From JAPORY01 sp965215385 (GTDB lineage: Bacteria; Pseudomonadota; Alphaproteobacteria; Rhodobacterales; Rhodobacteraceae), in NCBI GenBank assembly GCA_965215385.1, contig OZ244059.1, forward strand, positions 1,240,001-1,304,000: DNA of 64,000 nt, read 5' to 3'. The notes beneath the pieces are model-generated. The model searched no databases. It was not told the DNA's origin and was given only the letters and a program-made list of their open reading frames with translations. The translations under genes were made by a program, and so were the position numbers. Positions within the stretch are counted from its first letter, which is position 1, and each line of letters opens with the position of its first letter. Positions 9,563 to 16,622 of this stretch are shown here, piece after piece.

Positions 9563-10279
9563 TCAGGAATTGCGGCGATATTTTTTCCATAGGTCAGGCC
9601 TTCGTAAGCGCGTCACGCGCTCTGCGGTTTCTTTTCGCCAGGTGGCAATCTTTGCGTGGTTTCCCGATAGCAAGACTTCGGGAACCTGCTTTCCTTGCCA
9701 CATCGTTGGACGAGTATATTGGGGGTATTCAAGTAAACCGCTAGAGAAGCTTTCGTCCTGAAGCGATGCCGCATTACCAATTACGCCCGGTAGCAATCGC
9801 ACGACCGCATCAATAACCACTTGGGCAGCAAGTTCTCCGCCGGATAAAATAAAATCGCCGATTGAATATTCGGCGATATCAAAATGGTTCAAAACCCTTT
9901 CGTCGAGACCTTCATAACGACCACAGATTAGCGTTGCGCCATTCGCAGCGGCGAGCATAGCGATTAACTCCTGATCTACTGGCCGACCGCGTGGACTCAA
10001 ATAAATTAGCGGCCAAGGCGTACTCACCGACGACATTGCGTCCGTGATTGCCCTTTCCATTACGTCAGGTCGCAAAACCATTCCCGCGCCACCGCCTATT
10101 GGTGGGCCATCTACGTCGCGATGTTTGCCGAGGCCATACTGCCGCAAGTCGATTGCCTCAAGTCCCCACAAACCCTTCACAAGAGCCTGTCCCGACAGAC
10201 TATAGGCAAGTACACCAGGAAAGACCTCTGGGAAGAGCGAAATTACTCGTGCGGTCCAGGTTTGAGATGGCTGAGGCAT
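9563..10279 (-). CDS. trmD: tRNA (guanine37-N1)-methyltransferase
   Basis: Methylates G37 next to the anticodon, which prevents frameshifting. SPOUT-family motifs are visible: GRYEGLDERVL near residue 125, then the knotted AdoMet site SIGDFILSGGELAAQVVID near 145, with LLPGVIGN after it. Length 238 residues, normal. It is last in the minus-strand ribosome cluster after rpsP and rimM, separated from rimM by an unusual 390-base gap. The rplS gene that usually follows trmD is not here; aroC comes next on the other strand. Confidence 0.95.
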   Translation of the reverse strand: MPQPSQTWTARVISLFPEVFPGVLAYSLSGQALVKGLWGLEAIDLRQYGLGKHRDVDGPPIGGGAGMVLRPDVMERAITDAMSSVSTPWPLIYLSPRGRPVDQELIAMLAAANGATLICGRYEGLDERVLNHFDIAEYSIGDFILSGGELAAQVVIDAVVRLLPGVIGNAASLQDESFSSGLLEYPQYTRPTMWQGKQVPEVLLSGNHAKIATWRKETAERVTRLRRPDLWKKYRRNS

Positions 10280-10670
10280 CGCAGCATCATTTTCGCTGTT
10301 TGAATTCTATTGAACCAAAAAGTTTTCTTTGGCGGTCAACGGTAGGATCAAGGGTGGAGAACTACCAGCCGAAAAATATCGCCTCTTGCTAGTATCTCAT
10401 TCAGTTCTCGCGACAGCTGTGAGGCCTTTTAACACTCTAAGCAGCACCCTCAAAAACCACATGAGCAGTTAAATTCAGTCAGAGTAAATGCCCAGCATGC
10501 AAAGCTATTGCCACGATGCGACAGGCATATCTTGAAAATTCCTTGGCCGAAAATCGTTAAAGACCTTAATGCTACAGCAAGAAAATGCGCATTTCCTTGA
10601 GCTGCTCTCGTCAATAAAGCAGAACTATCTGAACTGCCTCCAGATTGTCCCACTGTCGGGGTTCTAAGGG
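10280..10670. other. Gap between rimM and trmD
   Basis: About 390 bases inside what is normally a tight operon. No family-like reading frame was recognised on either strand. It is probably decayed DNA or a remnant insertion; trmD may need its own promoter here. Confidence 0.4.
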
Positions 10671-11321
10671 CTACTGCTTTTGCTCAAAGCCATCACTAAC
10701 TCGCTGGTCTATGACAATATGTCTTAAACGCAGGTCGACTTTAGGAACAACGGCGCGGGAAAACGGAACTATGAGGGTTTTTGTTTTTTTCGCCGTGGCC
10801 ACCTCGATAAAATCTCCAGCGCCATAGTTTTGGATCGACTTTATGTAACCAAGCTTCTTTTCATCAAGATCATAAACCTTCATCCCGATCAAATCGGCAT
10901 AATAAAACTCATCATCGCCGAGTTGTGCAAAATCACTTCGGTGAGCGAAGAGCTTCACGCCCTTGAGGGCGTCGGCTGCCTCTTTTGTTTTAATGCCACA
11001 GATTCTGGTCGTGAACCCAACCTTTTTTGGGGTTAGCCTCGACAATACATATTGCCGCTGTCCATCAACGCCCGACAATGGCGAAAATTTCGCGATATCC
11101 GACGGTTCGACACAAAAGCTCTTAATGCGGACTTCACCTCGGACACCGTAAGCACCTAGGATGGTGCCAACGCAGACTAAATCAAGTTTTTCTGCTTTCG
11201 CTGCCACACCGATCGGCTCACTGGTATTGATCACTGAACTTGGTCGTGCGCTAGGCGGTATGTTTCGGCTCTGCGCCCAATGGTCAATTCGCACCGTCCT
11301 TCTTCGTTTCGCTGGTATCAC
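10671..11321 (-). CDS. rimM: 16S rRNA processing protein RimM
   Basis: Assembly factor for the 30S head that binds ribosomal protein S19. The N-terminal domain begins at LVCVGTILGAYGVRGEVRIK, and the PRC-barrel domain follows (DDEFYYADLIGMKVYDLD, then GAGDFIEV). The longest frame starts with GTG at 11321 and overlaps the end of rpsP by 38 bases, giving 216 residues. A GTG at 11234 would give about 187 residues, closer to the family's usual length, and may be the real start. Confidence 0.9.
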   Translation of the reverse strand: MIPAKRRRTVRIDHWAQSRNIPPSARPSSVINTSEPIGVAAKAEKLDLVCVGTILGAYGVRGEVRIKSFCVEPSDIAKFSPLSGVDGQRQYVLSRLTPKKVGFTTRICGIKTKEAADALKGVKLFAHRSDFAQLGDDEFYYADLIGMKVYDLDEKKLGYIKSIQNYGAGDFIEVATAKKTKTLIVPFSRAVVPKVDLRLRHIVIDQRVSDGFEQKQ

Positions 11322-11808
11322 TTGGATCGCTGGTATCGTCGGTTACTTCGGCGGAGATCTCATCCGCAGTTTTAGCCGTCGCTTCTACCGCATTGTCATC
11401 GCTGGAACCTGTGGGCACAGTGGCATCGCCATCTACCGTTTCAGCATCCGTATCAGCCGCTGTGCTCGCTTCGTCTGACTTGGCTGCCTTAGCTTCGGCC
11501 CTTGCAACAGTTTTGTCGTGGGGTTTACCTTTGATTGGGTTAGACCGATGTTTTGGCTCAAGTACATTGGCCGCTTCAAGGAACCGAGCGATACGATCTG
11601 TCGGTTTCGCCCCTTTATCAAGCCAGTACTGAATTCGCTCAAGGTTCATCCGCACGCGCTCCTCGCTATCCTTGGGTAATAGCGGGTTATAAGTGCCGAG
11701 TTTTTCTTTGAACCTGCCGTCGCGCGGCATTCGCGAATCTGCCGCAACAATTCGATAAAACGGTCTCTTCTTTGATCCGCCCCGCGCCAGTCGTATTTTC
11801 ATTGCCAT
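11284..11808 (-). CDS. rpsP: 30S ribosomal protein S16 with a long acidic tail
   Basis: The first 85-90 residues are a standard S16 (MKIRLARGGSKKRPFYRIV, then LGTYNPLLPKD and LDKGAKPTDRIARFLE). S16 stabilises the 30S body. The protein then runs on to 174 residues with a tail rich in Ala, Thr, Asp and Glu (for example STAADTDAETVDGDATVPTG). Alphaproteobacterial S16 often has some extension, but this is long. A GGAG Shine-Dalgarno precedes the start. First visible gene of the rpsP - rimM pair. Confidence 0.95.
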   Translation of the reverse strand: MAMKIRLARGGSKKRPFYRIVAADSRMPRDGRFKEKLGTYNPLLPKDSEERVRMNLERIQYWLDKGAKPTDRIARFLEAANVLEPKHRSNPIKGKPHDKTVARAEAKAAKSDEASTAADTDAETVDGDATVPTGSSDDNAVEATAKTADEISAEVTDDTSDPSDTSETKKDGAN

Positions 11809-12012
11809 TTTTCTCTCCTAGTGATGGTATTAAGTCGTGCCATTAGGGTGATGCTTGCCCGCCCTTCCTTTCATCCAGCTATTTGCCTTCTTAGTGTGCG
11901 AAATTAGAATGTCGACAGTTGCACTGAGCGCGGAGTTAAATGCAGCAAGGAGGCGTCATTTCAAGCTGGCGCGTACGATTCCGGCGGGCATCCCTGTAAG
12001 CTGGAAAACAAT

Positions 12013-12072
12013 CCCCTGTGGTAGATTTCTGAGAAACTTATCACTCCAACGCAACTAAAGGGGCTTTTTTTT
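12013..12072 (+). terminator. Hairpin plus eight T on the plus strand, no upstream plus-strand gene
   Basis: CCCCT (12013-12017) can pair with AGGGG (12059-12063), which is followed by eight T (12065-12072). Inside, 12018-12044 folds as a near-perfect 11-bp hairpin with a 3-base loop. This looks like a rho-independent end for a plus-strand transcript, yet the flanking genes (rpsP and chorismate mutase) are on the minus strand. A weak 49-codon frame starting at 11910 is the only coding candidate. An unknown small RNA upstream is possible. Confidence 0.35.
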
Positions 12073-12119
12073 GCTGAAACAAGCGTGTGACCGGTCTGAC
12101 GGTGACGAGCGGTTACAAT

Positions 12120-12416
12120 TTACTCAACTTTTCTTTTGTGGTTTTGAATCACTTCGTCGATAACGAATCGTAAGAACTTTTTTGCAAATTCTGGATCTAA
12201 CTGCGCCTGCCGTGCTAATTGTTCAAGTCTGGCAATCTGCGTCTGCTCACGGACGGGGTCAGAAGCCGGTAACTTATTCTCTCGCTTTAGATCGCCCACC
12301 GCTTGTGTGTGTTTGAAACGCTCCGCCAGAGTATAGATAAGAATTGCGTCAAGGCGATCAATACTTGCCCGGTGCTCTTTTAGGAGCTTCGCAGCAATAG
12401 CAGAATAATCAGTCAA
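12120..12416 (-). CDS. Chorismate mutase, AroQ class
   Basis: Rearranges chorismate to prephenate for Phe and Tyr synthesis. The 98-residue all-helical frame matches the small AroQ domain: RASIDRLDAILIYTLAERF, then QAVGDLKRENKLPASDPVRE and a final helix that ends the fold. The only available start is TTG at 12416, preceded at a reasonable distance by GAGGG. In alphaproteobacteria this gene commonly sits between ffh and rpsP. Here it is still next to rpsP but is separated from ffh by hipBA, an exported protein gene and a GNAT gene. Confidence 0.85.
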   Translation of the reverse strand: MTDYSAIAAKLLKEHRASIDRLDAILIYTLAERFKHTQAVGDLKRENKLPASDPVREQTQIARLEQLARQAQLDPEFAKKFLRFVIDEVIQNHKRKVE

Positions 12417-12804
12417 AAAAGTTTTCCCTCATCCGAAAATAGTTCCATTAAGACTGACTCTGGTTAGCGGCTGCCAAAAACTCCAAAAAATTTTGGAAAG
12501 CCGTAAAACTTAACCTTTGGCAAGTGTGAAAGTTTTTGCTGGTGAGGAATCTCGCAACGGGATAGCCACCACACCGGTACTCTCATACTTGCCCTAAATC
12601 CGAGAATCTTCGCTAGAATTTATCTGCCGGCAAACCTAAGCGAGAAACTGCACTTTCGCAACCCTACCCTGATGCAACATCAATCGAAAAACTGACCTTT
12701 TATCCCAAGTCACCGAACGCTATCGACTCTGTTTACGGGCGTCATTCAGCACTTGGCATTAATGAGAATTACGGCTTGGTCGTTTTTAATTCCGCCGCTG
12801 CAGC

Positions 12805-12945
12805 GTCATTGCGTAATCCGTTACTGAGTTCTCGATGGGAAAAGTCAGATCGGGGATCGGTTTTCTCCTGCGCTCGCCCGCATAGGAGTTTGAGCACTGG
12901 TCAAGCTGACGACTCGGCGAGTCTCTAACCTGATTACGCAATGAC
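12805..12945. ncRNA. Rod-like inverted-repeat structure, candidate structured RNA
   Basis: The ends form a perfect 14-bp inverted repeat (GTCATTGCGTAATC at 12805-12818 and its complement at 12932-12945). Pairing continues inward: GTTA 12820-12823 with 12926-12929; GAG 12826-12828 with 12923-12925; CTCG 12831-12834 with 12918-12921. An open bubble follows, then GTCAG 12844-12848 with 12906-12910, six pairs 12856-12861 with 12896-12901, and an apical hairpin 12865-12872 with 12879-12888. The single long rod with a central bubble resembles the architecture of 6S RNA, but I cannot match its sequence to that family. It could also be a small mobile repeat. Strand is uncertain; a T-run at 12995-13001 favours the plus strand. 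Confidence 0.4.
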
Positions 12946-13109
12946 ACAAGCACTTTGCGCACTGAGCGCGCAGCCTTGAAAGCAGAACGTGCAGTTTTTT
13001 TGCTGCTTGGTTCTCCAAGGCCGCCACATTTTCTCCCCCCTCGTCACGAGCAATAATCATTTAGTCTTTGGTGGTGAGTTCCGCCGCGGTCGCTTGCTAG
13101 CAATCATCA

Positions 13110-13138
13110 TTGCGCTTTTCACCATTCTGTCCTATAAA
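13110..13138 (+). promoter_or_regulatory. Sigma-70-type promoter of hipBA
   Basis: A -35 box TTGCGC (13110-13115), a 17-base spacer and a -10 box TATAAA (13133-13138) lie about 40 bases upstream of the hipB start. The -10 overlaps the first half of the inverted repeat described next. Confidence 0.7.
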
Positions 13139-13176
13139 ATAGTCACAAAAATGTTTAATCATCAAAATATAGGACA
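13128..13176. promoter_or_regulatory. Paired operator half-sites upstream of hipB
   Basis: TGTCCTATA at 13128-13136 and its exact complement TATAGGACA at 13168-13176 form a perfect 9-bp inverted repeat with centres 40 bases apart, close to four helical turns. The left arm overlaps the -10 box; the right arm covers the ribosome binding site of hipB. HipB proteins are known to bind inverted repeats at their own promoter, so autorepression by HipB-HipA is the likely role. Confidence 0.65.
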
Positions 13177-13179
13177 GTT

Positions 13180-13503
13180 ATGCACTCAATGGCCAAAGAA
13201 TCACTGCCTCGGGATGCTCGGAATGCCATTGCTAAACTGGGCGCGGACATTGCGGTTGCGCGTAAGAAACGCAGAATCTCCACCGTGTCCATGGCTGAGC
13301 GCGCCTTTATCAGCCGCAATACGCTTGCTCAGGTTGAGAAGGGTAATCCGTCTGTCTCCATGGCCATTTATGCCACCGTGCTGTCGCTGCTAGGGCTCGT
13401 TGACGGTTTGGGCAATATCGCCGAGCGCTCGAAAGACGAAATCGGTCTTGATCTTGATGAAGACCGATTACCGGAGCGCATCCATCTGAAACGTGGGGCC
13501 TGA
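13180..13503 (+). CDS. hipB: HipB-like antitoxin, helix-turn-helix repressor
   Basis: Small DNA-binding protein, partner of the HipA kinase that follows. The Xre-type helix-turn-helix spans about residues 18-75 (LGADIAVARKKRRISTVSMA, then AFISRNTLAQVEKGNPSVSM). The AGGA sequence five bases before the ATG at 13180 favours that start over the second ATG at 13189. Length 107 residues. The stop lies only five bases before the likely hipA start, so the two are co-transcribed. The inverted repeat upstream suggests it represses its own operon. Confidence 0.82.
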   Translation: MHSMAKESLPRDARNAIAKLGADIAVARKKRRISTVSMAERAFISRNTLAQVEKGNPSVSMAIYATVLSLLGLVDGLGNIAERSKDEIGLDLDEDRLPERIHLKRGA

Positions 13504-13507
13504 GACC

Positions 13508-14722
13508 GTGTCTGATCTAATCAGCGTCTATGTGGATATCGATAATGAGGCTCGACTGGTGGGACAATCCCGTCTCATCACAAAGCGCCGCCACGCCACT
13601 TCGGAATTTCGATACGACCCTTCTTGGCTGAGTAGCCAAGGCAGTTTCGCCCTCGACCCAGAGAACTTACCGCTCACCAACGAACCTTTCTATAAACGCA
13701 CGGATAAGTCCTGCCTGCCAGGGGCGATCCATGACAGCGCACCTGACCGATGGGGGCAGAAACTGATTCAACGCGTGTTCCGCAAGGTAGGGCCAGTGCG
13801 TCAACTAACAGAATTTGATTACTTGCTTGGTATCAATGATGACACGAGGATAGGTGCCCTGCGCTATCGCCGCACCAATGAAGAGCATTTTGATCACGAT
13901 ATTGACGGCTACCGTGTCCCACCGCTTATCCAACTGCCCGCTTTACTTGACGCTGCAAATGCAGTCGACGGTAACAGCGAGACCGACGCCGAACTGCGCA
14001 TGTTGCTCAATGAAGGCTCGCCGCTGGGCGGCGCCCGTCCCAAGTCTGCCGTGCAGGATGGCGACCAACTGGCAATCGCAAAATTTCCGAAACCCGACGA
14101 TATACGCTCCATCGCCCATGGCGAAGTTCTAGCCCTGAAACTCGCAAGAGCTGCTGGCATCAATGCCGCCATCGCACGGCTTGAGTATGTTGCGGGACGA
14201 CCCGTCTCCATCATTCATCGCTTTGATCGAGATGGCACCCGGCGCATTCCTTTCTTGTCCGCCATGAGCCTACTCGACAGAACTGATGGCGATCGAGCGA
14301 CTTATACCGACATTGCCGAAATCATCCGGCGTCATTCCAGTGCCCCTACCAGCGACCTGCGCGAACTGTACCGACGAATGGTTTTTAACGTACTCATTTC
14401 AAACCACGATGACCATCTGCGCAATCACGGCTTTCTATACGATACGAATAATCAATGGCGGCTCTCACCGGCCTATGATCTAAACCCGATTCCGGCATCC
14501 GAGACCGACGGTACGTTGGAAACTGCGATTTCCGACGAAGGAGATGAAGCGTCCCTTGATCTGCTATGGGACGTTGCCCCGTATTTCAAGCTTACCTCAG
14601 GTGAGGCCTTGGAGGTCTTTGTTATTACTATTAACATCGTCAACGACTGGAAAAAGGTCGCCGATCAAATTGGCATGAGCACCAGCGACCAAAAAGCCTA
14701 TCGTTCGGCTTTCATCCTTTGA
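13508..14722 (+). CDS. hipA: HipA-family serine/threonine kinase toxin
   Basis: HipA kinases stop translation by phosphorylating targets such as glutamyl-tRNA synthetase, and so promote dormancy. The N-terminal domain is followed by the kinase core: LGGARPKSAVQDGDQLAIAK (nucleotide loop and lysine), VSIIHRFDRDG, the catalytic loop ISNHDDHLRNHGFL with its aspartate, and the metal-binding LSPAYDLNP. Catalytic residues appear intact. I chose the GTG at 13508, just after hipB; an in-frame GTG at 13493 is possible. 404 residues. The target is not knowable from sequence. Confidence 0.88.
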   Translation: MSDLISVYVDIDNEARLVGQSRLITKRRHATSEFRYDPSWLSSQGSFALDPENLPLTNEPFYKRTDKSCLPGAIHDSAPDRWGQKLIQRVFRKVGPVRQLTEFDYLLGINDDTRIGALRYRRTNEEHFDHDIDGYRVPPLIQLPALLDAANAVDGNSETDAELRMLLNEGSPLGGARPKSAVQDGDQLAIAKFPKPDDIRSIAHGEVLALKLARAAGINAAIARLEYVAGRPVSIIHRFDRDGTRRIPFLSAMSLLDRTDGDRATYTDIAEIIRRHSSAPTSDLRELYRRMVFNVLISNHDDHLRNHGFLYDTNNQWRLSPAYDLNPIPASETDGTLETAISDEGDEASLDLLWDVAPYFKLTSGEALEVFVITINIVNDWKKVADQIGMSTSDQKAYRSAFIL

Positions 14723-14991
14723 AATCTGCGAACGAGTGTCTTTGACTGGTGGCTCGCGCTGGGTCTGAGCCGCGCAAATCTCAACCCTGTACGATTGTAT
14801 CGCAGCCAAAAATCAATAGTAATGATTATGGGAAAAGTGACCAAGTGTTTCGGCCGTGTCTCAGTTTGAAAGTACCCCGGTGCCCACAGTCTTGACAGGA
14901 GGTACCGCCTCACGTTGACATTCGTGAGTGTCCGTCCATTGTCAGGGTCGATGCCGCCGTTGTCACATCCGTTGCGGCCGCCCCGATCACG

Positions 14992-15539
14992 TCAGTCGTT
15001 GTCCCGGATATCAAACACCACATGCTCGCGCGGATTGACCTTCAGGGCGACGATGAATCGGTTTTTGAGATTGTCCCTGACCGCATTGTCATTCGTCGCC
15101 GCCACAAGGTAACCTTGGTTTGGAGAGCCCGCGCCCAGGATAGCGCACACAGAGTCTGTGGTGAATGTGGTCGTGTCAATCCCTCCTTGAATCTTGGTGG
15201 AAAGGGGTCGGCAGAAGGCACCCTCGCATGGGGTTGTGTCCCAGATGTTCACGCAGAAAAGCACTTCATTCAGCAAACTCAGATCTATACCATTGCAACC
15301 GGGCGCCCTATGGACTTGGAATAAATTCCGGCCTGTGATCGGCTGACCTTCGAGCAAGATGCCATCACCGCCAACTAGATACTTCTCCATGGTGAACAGG
15401 CGCCTGTCATTGCATTGTTCTGCTGTCGGCAGGTCTTGCGCCGGCGCGGCCAGCGGCAGGGTGATGGCCACCAGGGCGGCAGCGCATGCCGTTAGGCGTT
15501 TCAGCAGTGTGTATGGGGGGGGGGGGGGGGCAACATCAT
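14992..15539 (-). CDS. Exported protein with poly-C slippage switch, out of frame as assembled
   Basis: A good Shine-Dalgarno (AAAGGAG) precedes ATG-ATG-TTG at 15539, followed directly by 16 C. The body frame begins YTLLKRLTACAAALVAITLP and LAAPAQDL, a clear signal peptide with an APA-Gln cleavage site. It continues for about 155 residues with several cysteines (PGCNGIDLSLL, DTTPCEGAFCRPLSTK). From the ATG the body is in frame only with 14, 17 or 20 C, so with 16 it is off (premature stop soon after the tract). The body can be read only from a poor TTG at 15552. Mature family not recognised. It is richer in G+C than its neighbours, which hints at acquisition. A sequencing error in the tract cannot be excluded. 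Confidence 0.6.
15515..15530. repeat. Homopolymer of 16 G (16 C on the coding strand)
   Basis: Lies immediately after the start codons of the minus-strand exported protein. A tract this long is prone to slippage, and changes of one or two bases would switch the reading frame. Confidence 0.9.
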
Positions 15540-15953
15540 GAACTCCTTTCAAATGTGATTCGGCCGATGCTCTACGGGATTTGCCTCGGTAAAGTCAAGA
15601 GAAAATTTCAAAGTGAGCCACTACCAGTGTTTCTGCTTGTTCTCAAGCCAATCCGACAAATTCGAAGACGTTCCTGCACACATCTGCCTTGAGAAAGGAA
15701 TTATGCGGTAATCGCCACTTCGAAAACTCGGTAGCTTGGAATCATTCAATCCAACCCGAAACGATATGATTGGGATCAACTTGCCGCTAAAGTCACCAGC
15801 GTCTCTGGATTGGTTGCAGCCAATCAAAGGCCCGTGAGGTTACGATGTGCCGCAGCTCTCATGAACGTTTTCGTTGGCCTACTAAATGCCGAAATATTAC
15901 ATTTGGAACGAGTGAACGGTCTCGCAAAACGGTCCACCAACAAAACTGCGGGT
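15540..15953. other. Gap upstream of the poly-C gene
   Basis: About 410 bases between the exported protein and the GNAT gene, both on the minus strand. It should contain the promoter of the exported protein. No gene was recognised. Confidence 0.45.
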
Positions 15954-16481
15954 CTACCCCGAATCTTTCGGACTTGGGTGACGGTAGACGTTAAGTTCGC
16001 CAACGCGCTCATGTACAAATCGACCCTCAAGCAACGCCCCAAGACGCAGCGCAACAGCAACAGAGCGGTGGTTACCGTCAGCAATAAGAGAAATTAGAGT
16101 CTTCAATTCGAGTTGCTGATAGGCAAAATTACGGGCAGCGCGAGCCGCCTCTGTCGCATAGCCTTTACCAGTGGCATGAGCGGCGAGGTCCCACCCAAGT
16201 TCTATCTCTGGAAACCCCGACGGAAACCACAGGCCACAGCTACCGATCCAATTGTTACTTTCTTTCTCAACGATTGACCATCGACCAAACCCCCGCAAAA
16301 CCCAATGGCCCGCTTCTTGCGCCAAATTTCGCCAAGCGAGTTCCGCCGACACCGGCCCACCGACAAATTTAGCGTGGTCGCTGGCGTAAAATTCTGCAAT
16401 CCCGGTAAAATCATCTAGCTGTGGCGCACGGAGGCGCAATCTTTCGGTTTCTAATGTCGGAATAGATAAATTCTTACTCAT
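15954..16481 (-). CDS. GNAT family N-acetyltransferase (RimJ-like)
   Basis: Acetyl-CoA-dependent acyltransferase. The N-terminal ETERLRLRAPQLDDFTG and the acetyl-CoA loop ATGKGYATEAARAARNF at about residues 105-121 are diagnostic of the GNAT_3 (RimJ/RimL-like) group. Start chosen at the ATG at 16481 (175 residues). The frame is open 45 codons further, but that part has no family character. The gene lies upstream-to-downstream with ffh on the same strand, about 140 bases after it. Substrate unknown. Confidence 0.8.
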   Translation of the reverse strand: MSKNLSIPTLETERLRLRAPQLDDFTGIAEFYASDHAKFVGGPVSAELAWRNLAQEAGHWVLRGFGRWSIVEKESNNWIGSCGLWFPSGFPEIELGWDLAAHATGKGYATEAARAARNFAYQQLELKTLISLIADGNHRSVAVALRLGALLEGRFVHERVGELNVYRHPSPKDSG

Positions 16482-16622
16482 GGTCGTCCCACACCAAATT
16501 ACCAACGCAGATAGATTGATAACCACAGCTGGCGAATGAGGCCAAATGGGAGGCTTGTTGCAACGCTTTTTTCCAGCAGAATGAGCTAGACTTCGATTGC
16601 GGATTCTCGACAACATTGCAAC

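Noticed and set aside
11910..12059. 49-codon plus-strand frame before the T-run
   Set aside because: No Shine-Dalgarno of note, no protein-like pattern, and it overlaps the terminator hairpin. I kept only the hairpin.
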